From contig VGFR01000006.1 of NCBI GenBank assembly GCA_016868835.1, positions 1 through 37,979 of the forward strand: a DNA stretch of 37,979 nt, written 5' to 3'. How positions within the stretch are numbered: position 1 is the first letter of the stretch; each line of letters opens with the position of its first letter. The notes beneath the pieces were generated by a model that ran no database searches, had not been told where the DNA came from, and saw nothing but the letters and a program-made list of their open reading frames with translations. The stretch comes from Bacteroidota bacterium. Its GTDB lineage: Bacteria > Bacteroidota > Bacteroidia > Flavobacteriales_D > Sanyastnellaceae. Position numbers and translations under genes: made by a program. Of this stretch, positions 6,559 to 15,699 are shown piece after piece.

Positions 6559-8798
6559 TACTCTTTAACCAATCGAAGCGTTGTTCCGCCAACACGAACC
6601 AAATACAATCCCGTTTGCCACTTAGCAACATTCAACTGCATCTGTTCTGTTGTTACCTTTTCAGTGTGAACGATTCTTCCCGTTAAATCTAAAACCTCCA
6701 ATAACATTCCTTTCTCCAAACCCTTAATTGTAATTTGCGTTCTCGCCGGATTCGGATACAACTGAATTTCATTTTTACCTTCAGCGATGGTCTCACCAAT
6801 ACCAACTCCACATGCCATGGTGTAAACCGGACTAGTCATTGCCGTTTGCATGTTGTTACCCATGTCATGAACGGTAAACTGAACCTCAGTTCCACAGGCA
6901 TATGGTCCTTTCAATGTTTGACCCGTTGTACTCATTACAGCCGCCGGCTCATTCAATGATGACATGACTCCGTATGGTCCTCCTGTACCCATTGAGGCCA
7001 GATCCATGAGTACATAAAATTGGTTATTTGCAGGGTCCTCCATCAACATCATTCCCATGTTAGGCAAATCAGTCGTATACACACAACTGCCATCATCAAA
7101 CTGCGCTTGATCGCTGTAATTGGCTGCCATAGGGTCAACACAACCTCCGCAGTAATACAAACAACTTCCAACGTCGCAGGTGGCAGTACTTTCGTAATTA
7201 CAAGCCATTGGATCTATACAGCCCGCAATTTCATTCGCTGATGATACGTAAGCCTGCAAATACCCAAAGTCTGCTAAATTTCCCTCCAATACCACTTCAC
7301 CTTGCGCGTTTGAAACAGTTACGTTGTTATTCTCTGGCGAGAATGAATAAAGTACCAATTGGTAGCACGAAGTCGCACTCATACAATATCCGCTCACATA
7401 TGGAAATTCATTGAAGTCGCCTTCACCCGTATTCGGATTAAAAGCATAGAATACAACCTGTTCTGTTGCACTTATGGTGTTCCAATTTGAAGCGTCACAG
7501 CATGAACCATCATCCACTGTTGCACTCGAATCATAGTTCGGTGCTGATGCATTCGTGCAGCCAAAACACGAGTAATCGCAAAGATTGTAATTCGCACAGG
7601 TTGCATTCGGATTGTAGTTACAAGCAAATGGATCTGTACAACCAATTATTTCACCAACCGAAAAATATTCATTGATGTACGGATTGGGGTTATTTGTTGT
7701 CTGATAAAAAATACTTCCATCAGGGCCATAAATAGTCAGGTTGAAAGGAGCAACATTCAAACTCCAAACGTTCAATGAGAAACAGTTTTGTTCCATGCAA
7801 AATCCTTGAAGCATGTTGTTGTATCCGCCTTGTTGGTAAAGTTCATCTGACGAAGTAACATACCACTCAATCCAGGTGGAACACTCAACCGTGTACCAAT
7901 TATTGAAACAACAGGTTCCATTATCAACGGTTGCATTCGGATCATAATTGGTTGCAGTTGGGTCTGTACATCCGCTGCAAGAAGCATATTCGCAAGAGCC
8001 GTCATTGCAGGTGGTTCCAGGATTGTAATTGCAGGCATTGAAATCGGCGCAACCGTAAATGGGATTTAATGAAACGGTCGTGTAGAGGTAGTTGGAATCT
8101 ACAATTCCAGAGAGCCAAGTTGATCCATCTTCTAACACTACAGTGTAGTTTTGATCCACTGCAGAATTATTGAACGAATAAACTTGCAAGCTGTAACAAC
8201 CGTCCTTCACACAAAATTGGTTATTCACCAAATTATCTCCTCCTGTCATGAAATATTGCTCACTGTATAACCAAATGCCCGCTTCACCATTATCAACTTG
8301 AAACGTGGCCCAATGGTCTATACAACATGTACCGTTATCTGCAGTTGCATTCGGATTGTAGTTAAATGCTTCTGGATTCGTGCAGCCGAGACATGAGTAG
8401 TCGCAACTTATGTAATCGAAACACGTTGCATTCGGGTTGAAATTGCAGGCGCTTGGGTCGGTACACCCTGTAACACCATTGTTTGAAAGGAATCCGATGT
8501 AGTAAAATTCGTTTCCTTGATTTTCAATATTTAATACATTCCCCGAAGCGTCTGAAACACTTACTAACAAAGGAAGTGGATTCATGGCCATAGATTCAAC
8601 ATAGACTTGAAAACAGCCGTCTGAAACACAAAAAGTAGTGGCTTCAGGAGATGTACCTTGCGCTGCAGTCTCACCTGTGCTGCTGTAAACAGTCCAGCTC
8701 GAAGGTTGAAAGATACTTAATGAATAGCAGTTTACATTTTGCGCAAATATGCTTGTTGTAAGTGCTGAAAAAATTAAGAATAAGAGGGCTTTGTTCAT
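6558..8798 (-). CDS. Secreted T9SS protein with four composite Cys-rich/beta repeats
   Basis: The product has 746 residues. A signal peptide (MNKALLFLIFSALTTSIFAQ) is followed by four composite units with a period of about 138 residues. Each unit has a beta-rich module carrying an FCVxDGC-like motif (residues 57-62, 195-201, 333-339, 471-478) and a Cys-rich double motif of the type GCTDPxACNYNPxATC...GCTDPxAxNYDPxATxDDGSC (111-158, 249-296, 386-433, 527-572). A non-repeated segment follows, then a type A T9SS sorting domain from about 676 (LYPNPARTQITIKG to GLYLVRVGG). It should be exported by T9SS to the surface or medium. The repeat motif resembles those of large Bacteroidota surface proteins. 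Function is unknown; adhesion or matrix binding is a guess. Confidence 0.9.
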   Translation of the reverse strand: MNKALLFLIFSALTTSIFAQNVNCYSLSIFQPSSWTVYSSTGETAAQGTSPEATTFCVSDGCFQVYVESMAMNPLPLLVSVSDASGNVLNIENQGNEFYYIGFLSNNGVTGCTDPSACNFNPNATCFDYISCDYSCLGCTNPEAFNYNPNATADNGTCCIDHWATFQVDNGEAGIWLYSEQYFMTGGDNLVNNQFCVKDGCYSLQVYSFNNSAVDQNYTVVLEDGSTWLSGIVDSNYLYTTVSLNPIYGCADFNACNYNPGTTCNDGSCEYASCSGCTDPTATNYDPNATVDNGTCCFNNWYTVECSTWIEWYVTSSDELYQQGGYNNMLQGFCMEQNCFSLNVWSLNVAPFNLTIYGPDGSIFYQTTNNPNPYINEYFSVGEIIGCTDPFACNYNPNATCANYNLCDYSCFGCTNASAPNYDSSATVDDGSCCDASNWNTISATEQVVFYAFNPNTGEGDFNEFPYVSGYCMSATSCYQLVLYSFSPENNNVTVSNAQGEVVLEGNLADFGYLQAYVSSANEIAGCIDPMACNYESTATCDVGSCLYYCGGCVDPMAANYSDQAQFDDGSCVYTTDLPNMGMMLMEDPANNQFYVLMDLASMGTGGPYGVMSSLNEPAAVMSTTGQTLKGPYACGTEVQFTVHDMGNNMQTAMTSPVYTMACGVGIGETIAEGKNEIQLYPNPARTQITIKGLEKGMLLEVLDLTGRIVHTEKVTTEQMQLNVAKWQTGLYLVRVGGTTLRLVKE
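7083..8732 (-). repeat. Four composite coding repeats, about 414 nt period
   Basis: The Cys-rich double motifs begin at residues 111, 249, 386 and 527 of the T9SS protein, spacing 138, 137 and 141 residues. The beta modules between them are diverged in sequence but keep the FC-x4-CYSL-like motif, showing old tandem duplication of the whole unit. The repeat is clear at protein level and weak at DNA level. Confidence 0.85.
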
Positions 8799-8801
8799 CT
8801 G

Positions 8802-8830
8802 GTTGTCTTTGGTTCTCGAATAAAGACAAC
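8802..8830 (-). promoter_or_regulatory. Perfect inverted repeat at the start of the T9SS protein gene
   Basis: GTTGTCTTT (8802-8810) and AAAGACAAC (8822-8830) are perfect 9-bp arms separated by 11 bases, ending three bases from the ATG at 8798. On the reverse strand a -7-like box (TTTATTCG) overlaps the upstream arm, with TTTG 17 bases further upstream. It could be an operator or a leader hairpin controlling translation. Confidence 0.5.
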
Positions 8831-8877
8831 TGAACCTTAAACAAAGTTCGCTCGGTAGTATAACTACTTCGAAAGAA

Positions 8878-8893
8878 GGCGAAATGCTTCGCC
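8878..8893 (-). terminator. Terminator of the CoA-transferase operon
   Basis: GGCGAA (8878-8883) and TTCGCC (8888-8893) form a 6-bp stem with loop ATGC. Read on the reverse strand it is followed by TTCTTTC. It lies 8 bases beyond the stop of the CoA-transferase beta gene at 8901. Confidence 0.55.
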
Positions 8894-8900
8894 CTCGTGG

Positions 8901-9530
8901 TTACACCACCAATTTCCCTGCTGTCTTCGCCACAACTTCTTCCAACGATACTTCCGGAGCCAATTCAACCAAATGGAACGCTTCATCACGAATGTCGAAT
9001 ACACCCAAATCAGTAACTACTTTTTTAATGCAATGAATACCGGTTAATGGCAAGGTACATTGAGGTAACAATTTAGAATTACCCGCCTTGTCGCAGTGTT
9101 GCATGGCTACAATAATATTCTTCGCGCTTGCCACCAAATCCATGGCGCCACCCATTCCTTTCACCATTTTACCAGGAACCTTCCAATTGGCGATGTCGCC
9201 ATGCTCACTTACCTCCATTGCACCCAAAATGGTGAGGTCTACTTTCTGTGCGCGAATCATTCCGAAACTCATGGCACTATCGAAGATGGAAGATCCATCG
9301 CGCAAGGTTACCGTTTGCTTTCCCGCATTAATTAAATCAGCATCTTCTTCTCCCTCAAATGGAAAAGGCCCCATACCCAAAATTCCATTTTCACTTTGCA
9401 GCTCAACTTCCATTCCCTCTGGAATGTAATTCGCTACCAAGGTGGGAATACCAATACCTAAATTCACATACGTTCCATCTTGCACTTCCTGTGCAATGCG
9501 CTTCGCGATTCCAATTTTATCCCAAGCCAT
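8901..9530 (-). CDS. scoB: 3-oxoacid CoA-transferase subunit B
   Basis: The 209-residue product is the beta subunit of a class I CoA-transferase that moves CoA from a donor such as succinyl-CoA to acetoacetate or a related acid. The family segment VNLGIGIPTLVANYIP is near residues 22-37. The catalytic glutamate is Glu47 in SENGILGMGPFP, which forms the glutamyl-CoA intermediate. Its ATG is 2 nt after the subunit A stop, so the subunits are made in step. The donor/acceptor pair (SCOT type or AtoDA type) cannot be fixed from sequence alone; the SCOT type is usual in this phylum. Confidence 0.94.
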   Translation of the reverse strand: MAWDKIGIAKRIAQEVQDGTYVNLGIGIPTLVANYIPEGMEVELQSENGILGMGPFPFEGEEDADLINAGKQTVTLRDGSSIFDSAMSFGMIRAQKVDLTILGAMEVSEHGDIANWKVPGKMVKGMGGAMDLVASAKNIIVAMQHCDKAGNSKLLPQCTLPLTGIHCIKKVVTDLGVFDIRDEAFHLVELAPEVSLEEVVAKTAGKLVV

Positions 9531-9532
9531 AG

Positions 9533-10237
9533 TTATATTTTTTGGCGAACAGTGCGCTGCTCAATTCGTTTTTCATAATTCGCACCCTGAAAAATGCGAT
9601 GCACATAAATACCCGGTGTATGAATGTGATCGGGGTCTAATGCGCCTAAAGGAACCAATTCTTCCACCTCAACAATGGTTGTTTTTCCTGCCATGGCCAT
9701 CATGGGGTTGAAGTTGCGTGCTGTAGAACGAAAAACTAGGTTTCCCATGGCATCTCCTTTCCAAGCTTTCACAAGAGCGAAGTCTGCATTGAATGCTTCT
9801 TCCATCAGATATTTCTTCCCGTTGAATTCACGAACTTCTTTTCCTTCCGCCACTTCGGTACCCACGCCCGCAGGTGTAAAAACAACTGGCATTCCGTATC
9901 CGGCTGCCATGCATCGGGTAGCCAATGTTCCTTGAGGTATTAACTCTACTTCCAATTCACCGCTCAACATTTGTCGTTCGAATTCGGCATTTTCGCCCAC
10001 ATAAGAACTAATCATTTTCTTGACTTGTTTTTGTTGAAGCAGTAGCCCTAAGCCAAAGTCATCTACGCCGGCATTGTTTGAAATGCATGTGAGATCTTTT
10101 ACTCCCATTTTTACCAATTCAGAAATGCAGTTTTCTGGAATACCGCATAGCCCGAATCCGCCTACCATGAGTGTCATGCCAGAGGTTATTCCTTCACATG
10201 CTTCTGCAGCAGAAGCTCTTACTTTATTGAATCCCAT
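9533..10237 (-). CDS. scoA: 3-oxoacid CoA-transferase subunit A
   Basis: This is a 234-residue alpha subunit of a class I CoA-transferase. The glycine-rich CoA-binding motif [12 protein letters not shown] is at residues 25-36, and the GVDDFGLG and [20 protein letters not shown] segments are typical of the family. The ATG is 2 nt after the stop of the PBP1A gene, and subunit B follows after another 2 nt, so the three genes look like one translationally coupled operon. It works with subunit B in ketone-body or short-chain acyl metabolism. Confidence 0.94.
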   Translation of the reverse strand: MGFNKVRASAAEACEGITSGMTLMVGGFGLCGIPENCISELVKMGVKDLTCISNNAGVDDFGLGLLLQQKQVKKMISSYVGENAEFERQMLSGELEVELIPQGTLATRCMAAGYGMPVVFTPAGVGTEVAEGKEVREFNGKKYLMEEAFNADFALVKAWKGDAMGNLVFRSTARNFNPMMAMAGKTTIVEVEELVPLGALDPDHIHTPGIYVHRIFQGANYEKRIEQRTVRQKI

Positions 10238-10239
10238 GC

Positions 10240-12660
10240 TTATGGTGTTTGATTTTCAATATTCGATTTTCCATCATCGCCGTCAAATTCCAATTCCCCA
10301 TTTAGTATTTCTTCTCCTTCTTCCCACCAGTCTTCAGAGAATAGTGCGCCCATTTCACCTACACATTCAAATTTTTTGGGATCATAGTTTTCTGGCTTTT
10401 TGAAATCTTCTGTTGAAATTTTAATTTTTGGATCACGGTACACTTTATTCATGAAGTATCCGAAAATAGGTAATCCTGTATTTGCACCTTGTCCGTAGAA
10501 GGTTGAAGAGAAGCGGATTGTAGGATCTTGTGCTCCAACCCAAACAGCAGTAACTAAGTCTGGAGTCATACCTACAAACCAACCGTCTGTGTTGTTCTGC
10601 GTGGTTCCTGTTTTACCTGCAAGTGGATGTTTTATTCCTCCGTACTTCGGGTGACTTCGAATACGCGAAGCTGTTCCGTGTTCGCATACTCCTTTCATGA
10701 GCTTTACCGTCTCATATGCAATATCTGGATCTAACGCTTGATCTATGACAGGGTCTGCTTCGTAAATTAAATTTCCGTTTCTATCTTCCACACGCATGAT
10801 GAACGTTGGCTCTATGTACAATCCTTGATTAACCAGCGTGGCTTGTGCGCCTAATAATTCAAACAACGAAATATTCGCGGCACCCAGCGCAATGGAATAC
10901 ATCATAGGAATATCACTCTTCACACCCATGTGTCTGAGCATGGCAATAACGGGCTCGGGACCAAATTTTGAAATGAGTGTTGCTGCGGCGGCGTTTATGG
11001 AGCCTGCCAGTGCCCTGGCCATGGTGTAAGTACCGCCGCCGCCACCTTTCGGACACCACTGTCCGCCCGTAGGTAAATCAATACATCCCCCAGAGCAAAC
11101 AATGGGTTCGCATGGATTAATTCCCATACGCATGGCTGTGGCATACACGAACGGCTTGAAAGTTGACCCTACTTGCCTTTTCGATAACCAAACATTGTCA
11201 TATTTGAAATACTTGTAATCAATACCACCTACCCAGGCCTTCACAAATCCGTTATTGGGATCTACAGACATGAGAGAAGCATGCAAAATGGTCTTGTGGT
11301 AAATGATGCTGTCATATGGACTAAGAAGCGTATCTCTGTAGCCTCTGTGCGAGTATACTTTCATTTTTGCGGGCTTGTACATGGCCTGATCCATTTCCCC
11401 TTCGTCTAGAATTGGCCAACGGTGACCGCATCCGCCCTGATCTTCTTTGCAATGGTGTTGTCCGTTCACTTGTTCAATGAATCCTTTTGGTCTTTGGCAG
11501 TCGGGACACATGTGCCCTGACATCATTTTATATCGATCGCTAGATTCTACAGCCTGACGAATAATATGGTTTCTATCCTCCTCGGAGATACCATTGTAAA
11601 AAGGATATTTTTCTTTTTTTCTGTATTTCAGATCTCGCGTAAAGGCCGGTTGAAGTTCACGTTTCAAATGTTCTTCTACCGCATATTCAGCGTGATGCTG
11701 CATGTTTAAATCCAAGGTGGTGTATACACGCAACCCGTCTTCATAAATGTTGAATGGGGTGCCATCAGATTTTTTGTATTTGTATTCACCCTTCTCATCT
11801 TTCTCTTCAAAGATTTCAGTCAGTTTTTGTCTCACTGCTTCGCGGAAATAAGGGGCTTCACCGGTTTCGTGACTCACCGCGGTATACTGCAGACCAAGGG
11901 GTTCAACACGCAATTTTTCGTATTGCGCTTCTTCCAATTTTCCGTACTTCACCATTTGATCCAATACCACCTCTCTTCTCTTTCGAACCAATGAATCGCG
12001 TTTAATTGGATTATATAGCGATGAGTTTTTTAGCATACCAACCAACATGGCACCTTGATTTACGGTTAATGAATCTGGTGAAGTATTGAAATAAATTTGC
12101 GCCGCACTTTTGATACCTACTGCTTGATTCAAGAAATCATATTGGTTGAGGTACATGGTTAGAATTTCTTCTTTGGTATACAAACGTTCAAGACGAAGTG
12201 CAATGACCCATTCTTGAAATTTCTGACCTACCCGGGTTAACATACTTACATTTTCAAAATCTCTGGTAAATTGTAGTTTTGCCAGCTGCTGTGTTATTGT
12301 GCTTCCGCCGCCGTCTGATCCCATGGAAAACAACGCGCGAGCTAAGCTCCGAAAATCTATTCCACTGTGTTCATGGAAACGCACGTCTTCCGTAGCTAAC
12401 AGAGCATCTTTCACGTACTGCGGAATTTCTTCATACGTAATATCTGAGCGGTTTTCTTTGTAGAAAGTACCCATAAGTGTGCCGTCTGCAGCATAAATCT
12501 GAGAAGCTAAACCCACCTTAGGGTTGGCTAAGCTGGCGATGTCTGGGAGACCACTGTTCAAGAGAACAATGAGGCCAACAGAAAATAAAATCCAAGGTGA
12601 CATGGCTGTCCACCAGATAATTTTCAAATACCTTTTTTCTAAGGGAAACTCATTTTGCAT
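10240..12660 (-). CDS. mrcA: Class A penicillin-binding protein 1A with Cys-rich inserts
   Basis: The 806-residue bifunctional peptidoglycan synthase has an N-terminal membrane anchor (about residues 20-37). The glycosyltransferase domain shows Glu91 in [13 protein letters not shown] and [15 protein letters not shown] at 117-131. In the transpeptidase domain the active Ser is S499 of STFK, SIN is at 554-556 and KTGTT at 683-687. Two cysteine clusters are unusual: CPDC (385-388) with HHC and GGCGH (402-413), like a zinc ribbon, in the linker; and four Cys at 517, 522, 526 and 536 after the STFK motif. It builds and cross-links the wall in the periplasm. It follows uvrC by 43 bases and leads the CoA-transferase genes. 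Confidence 0.95.
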   Translation of the reverse strand: MQNEFPLEKRYLKIIWWTAMSPWILFSVGLIVLLNSGLPDIASLANPKVGLASQIYAADGTLMGTFYKENRSDITYEEIPQYVKDALLATEDVRFHEHSGIDFRSLARALFSMGSDGGGSTITQQLAKLQFTRDFENVSMLTRVGQKFQEWVIALRLERLYTKEEILTMYLNQYDFLNQAVGIKSAAQIYFNTSPDSLTVNQGAMLVGMLKNSSLYNPIKRDSLVRKRREVVLDQMVKYGKLEEAQYEKLRVEPLGLQYTAVSHETGEAPYFREAVRQKLTEIFEEKDEKGEYKYKKSDGTPFNIYEDGLRVYTTLDLNMQHHAEYAVEEHLKRELQPAFTRDLKYRKKEKYPFYNGISEEDRNHIIRQAVESSDRYKMMSGHMCPDCQRPKGFIEQVNGQHHCKEDQGGCGHRWPILDEGEMDQAMYKPAKMKVYSHRGYRDTLLSPYDSIIYHKTILHASLMSVDPNNGFVKAWVGGIDYKYFKYDNVWLSKRQVGSTFKPFVYATAMRMGINPCEPIVCSGGCIDLPTGGQWCPKGGGGGTYTMARALAGSINAAAATLISKFGPEPVIAMLRHMGVKSDIPMMYSIALGAANISLFELLGAQATLVNQGLYIEPTFIMRVEDRNGNLIYEADPVIDQALDPDIAYETVKLMKGVCEHGTASRIRSHPKYGGIKHPLAGKTGTTQNNTDGWFVGMTPDLVTAVWVGAQDPTIRFSSTFYGQGANTGLPIFGYFMNKVYRDPKIKISTEDFKKPENYDPKKFECVGEMGALFSEDWWEEGEEILNGELEFDGDDGKSNIENQTP

Positions 12661-12703
12661 GCGTCAAATTTCAGATTACTAAATTAGATACAAAGTGTGC
12701 TTT

Positions 12704-14509
12704 TTATTCATTCAAATGAAAATATTGATAGACCTTTTTAGCTATCGATTCTGAGACGACATGTCTCAAATTTTCTATGGTTTGCTGCTTTATTTTTGCA
12801 ACCGAACCAAAGGAACGCAGCAGTTTTTCTCGAGACATTTTTCCAACCCCTTGAATCAAATCCAATTCAGAACCTATGGCACCTTTACTTCTTCTGTTCC
12901 TATGTTTACTTAATCCAAACCTATGGGCTTCATTTCTGAGGTGTTGAATGAGTTTCAAAGATTCACTTCTTTTGTCGAGATACAGCGGTATTTCATCACC
13001 GGGAAAATAAATTTCTTCCAATCGTTTAGCGATACCAATGATGGTTATTTTACCTCTTAAATCAAGTGCTTCCAGTGCTTTCATGGCGGCAGACAGCTGA
13101 CCTTTTCCACCGTCAATAATAAGCAATTGTGGAAGTGGTTGACCTTCGCGAAGCAAACGAGAATATCGCCTACCTACTGCCTCGGTCATGGAGGCAAAAT
13201 CATCGGGTCCTTCCACCGATTCAATGTTAAAAATGCGATAATCTTTTTTACTTGGCTTTGCGTCTTTAAACACAACGCATGCACTCACCGGATTTGTTCC
13301 TTGAATATTTGAATTATCAAAACACTCTATGTGCTCGGGTAGTGCATGCATGCGCAAGTCTGCTTTGAGCGTCTCTAAAATGCGACGCGTGTTTTTTTCA
13401 GGGTCAAGGAATGCTTCTCGCTTCTTGGACTCTATTAAGAAAAATTGTGCATTTTTTTCTGACAATTCCAGCAGTTTTCTTTTGTCGCCTCGTTGAGGAA
13501 CCATCCAGGAAATTCCTTGTATTTCATCTTCAATTTCAACGGCAGTTATAATTTGTTTGACCTGGTGAGAGGTTCTTTCTAAACAATTCTGGGCAATGCT
13601 ATAAATAACCTCTTGCTCATCTTGCTCTTCTGCACGCACCACCTCAGCCGTGTATACTTGTACAATGCTCCCTCTGTTGACAACCATCCAATTTGCAAAA
13701 CACGACATGCCGTCTCTTGCGATTGTTAAAACACCCACCTGATCTATTTCAGGATTTACAATGGTTGATTTTACCTTGAATTGTTCAAGCGAATGAATTC
13801 TTTCCTTGAGGCGTTGAGCCTTTTCAAATTCAAGTTGATCTGCACATTGAATCATTTCTTCGCGCAGCGATTTCATTACTTCCACAATTTCACCTTTAAT
13901 CACGCGTCGAGCGTAATCTATTCCTTGCAAGTAATCAGATTCTTTTTGTTTGCCCTCACAAGGGCCTAAACAATTGCCCAAATGGTATTCCAAGCAAACT
14001 TTAAATTTCCCTGCTTTTATATTGGCAGGCTTCAAATCAAGCGTGCAGGTGCGCATGGGAACAACCTCTTTGATTACATCTAGCAACGTGTATAACGCCT
14101 TACCGTTCGTGTACGGACCGAAATATTTCGAGCCGTCTTGAAGAACTTGTCTTGTCGCAAATACCCGCGGAAAGGGCTCGTTCTTTATAACAATACTGGC
14201 GTATGATTTATCGTCTTTGAGTAAAATGTTGTAACGCGGTTTGTGCGATTTTATCAATGTATTTTCCAGCAGAAGTGCATCTGATTCTGACTCTACAACG
14301 GTGTAGCGGATATCCGCAATTTTTTCAACCAACCGCTTAGTTTTAACCTGATCAAATTGTTGTTTAACGAAATAGCTTGAAACCCTATTCTTGAGATTTT
14401 TAGCTTTCCCTACGTAAATCACCACCCCCTGTTGATCGAGATATTGGTATACCCCGGGTTTAACAGGCAATGCTTTCAAAATACTTTTTATGTGGCCGTT
14501 CACATTCAC
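12704..14509 (-). CDS. uvrC: UvrABC system protein C
   Basis: The nucleotide-excision repair nuclease has 601 residues from the GTG at 14509 (MNVNGHIKSIL). A longer reading from a TTG at 14560 would run into the divergent epimerase gene and lacks family similarity, so the GTG is preferred; a second GTG at 14503 is possible. Domains are GIY-YIG (PGVYQYLDQQG to IYVGKAKNL, residues 16-40), a central UVR motif (LEFEKAQRLKERI), an RNase H-like nuclease with ECFDNSNIQGTNPV near residue 395, and C-terminal HhH (LIQGVGKMSREKLLRSFG). It makes both incisions around a lesion bound by UvrB. Its start codon is 29 bases from that of the divergent epimerase. Confidence 0.95.
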   Translation of the reverse strand: MNVNGHIKSILKALPVKPGVYQYLDQQGVVIYVGKAKNLKNRVSSYFVKQQFDQVKTKRLVEKIADIRYTVVESESDALLLENTLIKSHKPRYNILLKDDKSYASIVIKNEPFPRVFATRQVLQDGSKYFGPYTNGKALYTLLDVIKEVVPMRTCTLDLKPANIKAGKFKVCLEYHLGNCLGPCEGKQKESDYLQGIDYARRVIKGEIVEVMKSLREEMIQCADQLEFEKAQRLKERIHSLEQFKVKSTIVNPEIDQVGVLTIARDGMSCFANWMVVNRGSIVQVYTAEVVRAEEQDEQEVIYSIAQNCLERTSHQVKQIITAVEIEDEIQGISWMVPQRGDKRKLLELSEKNAQFFLIESKKREAFLDPEKNTRRILETLKADLRMHALPEHIECFDNSNIQGTNPVSACVVFKDAKPSKKDYRIFNIESVEGPDDFASMTEAVGRRYSRLLREGQPLPQLLIIDGGKGQLSAAMKALEALDLRGKITIIGIAKRLEEIYFPGDEIPLYLDKRSESLKLIQHLRNEAHRFGLSKHRNRRSKGAIGSELDLIQGVGKMSREKLLRSFGSVAKIKQQTIENLRHVVSESIAKKVYQYFHLNE

Positions 14510-14525
14510 GGTGCAAATATCGGTA

Positions 14526-14533
14526 TATCTTCG
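14526..14533 (+). promoter_or_regulatory. -7 box of the epimerase gene, very close to its start codon
   Basis: TATCTTCG matches the Bacteroidota -7 consensus TAnnTTTG at all but one base. It ends 5 bases before the ATG at 14539. On the other strand GATATTTG, also one mismatch from the box, ends 4 bases before the uvrC GTG. No -33 TTTG is obvious for either. Confidence 0.35.
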
Positions 14534-14538
14534 CGAGC

Positions 14539-15546
14539 ATGATGGTGGTAACTGGAGCAACGGGAATGGTTGGAAGTCATTTATGTCTTCGACTTGCCGA
14601 GATGGGCGTTCCTGTTAGGGCTTGTTATCACAAAGAAAAAAAGAAAAAGCATCTCAAATCGTTATTTCAATTTTATAAAAAAGAGCATCTCTTGTCTTTC
14701 CTTTCTTGGGAGAAATTGGATATAACCGATTTTGAAAATGTATTGGAGATCACTGAAAATGCCACCCATGTTTTTCATTGTGCGGCAGTGGTTTCTTACC
14801 ATCCGAAAGACGCGAAGGCATTAATGGAAACGAACGTTGATGGTACTGCTCATGTAGTGAATGCGTGCATAGAAAACAAGGTAGAACATCTCATTTATGT
14901 GAGTTCAATTTCTGCTTTGGGGAAAAATGACAAGGAAACCATAAATGAAGACACGCCTCGAGACATGGCTTTGTATTATACCAATTATTCGAGAAGTAAA
15001 TACCTTGCAGAGCTCGAGGTTTGGAGAGGCGTTGAAGAGGGATTGCCCTGCACCATTTTCAATCCCGGAGTTATTCTTGGGCCAGGTGTATTCAGTCAAA
15101 GTTCTGGAACATTGTTTCTACGCATACAAAAAGGATTACCGGCAATGCCCGCAGGTGGAACCGGACTTGTAACCGTGCACAATGTTGTGCAGGCCATGCT
15201 TGCAGCATATACGCGAGGAGCAACCAATGAACGATTTGTTTTAGTGAGTGAAAATTGGAGTATGGCGCAACTATTTTCAACAATAGCGGCGGCACTTCAG
15301 GTAAAAATAGGGAACGGCATAGCGAAAAAATGGCAGCTTAACCTAGTTTATATGCTTGAACGTATTACCGAAATGTTCACAGGAAAAAAAGCAAGCGTAA
15401 CAAAAGAAATCATTCGCAATTACGGCGAAACGAATACATACAACGGATCCAAAGCCATTGACTTTTTTCAATTTCAATACGGTTCGTTAACAGAAGCCAT
15501 TCAGGAAACAGTTGAGTTCAAAAACGAAACGGCCTCATTCGAATGA
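14539..15546 (+). CDS. NAD-dependent epimerase/dehydratase family protein
   Basis: The product has 335 residues from the first of two adjacent ATGs (MMVVTGATGMVG). Reading further upstream to 14470 would overlap uvrC, so that start is rejected. It is an extended short-chain dehydrogenase: Rossmann motif TGATGMVGSHLCLRLAE at the N-terminus, a VFHCAAVVS strand, the SSISALG segment, and the active-site YSRSK (Y-x3-K). Substrate is unknown; relatives act on nucleotide sugars or dihydroflavonol/cholesterol-like ketones. It is transcribed divergently from uvrC. The 3' end forms part of a strong hairpin at 15526-15559. Confidence 0.9.
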   Translation: MMVVTGATGMVGSHLCLRLAEMGVPVRACYHKEKKKKHLKSLFQFYKKEHLLSFLSWEKLDITDFENVLEITENATHVFHCAAVVSYHPKDAKALMETNVDGTAHVVNACIENKVEHLIYVSSISALGKNDKETINEDTPRDMALYYTNYSRSKYLAELEVWRGVEEGLPCTIFNPGVILGPGVFSQSSGTLFLRIQKGLPAMPAGGTGLVTVHNVVQAMLAAYTRGATNERFVLVSENWSMAQLFSTIAAALQVKIGNGIAKKWQLNLVYMLERITEMFTGKKASVTKEIIRNYGETNTYNGSKAIDFFQFQYGSLTEAIQETVEFKNETASFE

Positions 15547-15559
15547 ATGAAGCCGTTTC
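15526..15559. terminator. Strong stem-loop spanning the epimerase stop codon
   Basis: GAAACGGC (15526-15533) pairs with GCCGTTTC (15552-15559), and after one mismatch TCATTC (15535-15540) pairs with GAATGA (15545-15550), leaving loop GAAT. The TGA stop (15544-15546) is in the loop and inner stem. There is no U tract on the plus side; on the minus side GTTTTT follows, so it could act against transcripts coming leftward. Confidence 0.45.
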
Positions 15560-15699
15560 AACCAATTAACCCAACTAACCAAAACCAATTTTTTAATCTG
15601 CGTAGACCCAAACGCCTACTGAGTTTATTTCTCTTTCCATAGGGCTTTATTTTTAATAAAGATGTTTTATTCGTACAAGTCAAGCTGAACGAAAAAAGA

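Noticed and set aside
7772-8038. 88-codon minus-strand frame inside the T9SS repeat gene
   Set aside because: It lies on the same strand in another frame of a strongly recognised gene and has no motifs.
8901-14509. Search for a foreign island around the CoA-transferase/PBP/uvrC block
   Set aside because: No integrase, transposase, tRNA junction, direct repeats or obvious shift in base use was seen; these are ordinary core genes.
14509-14560. Upstream extension of uvrC to a TTG at 14560
   Set aside because: The added residues do not match the family and would overlap the divergent epimerase start.
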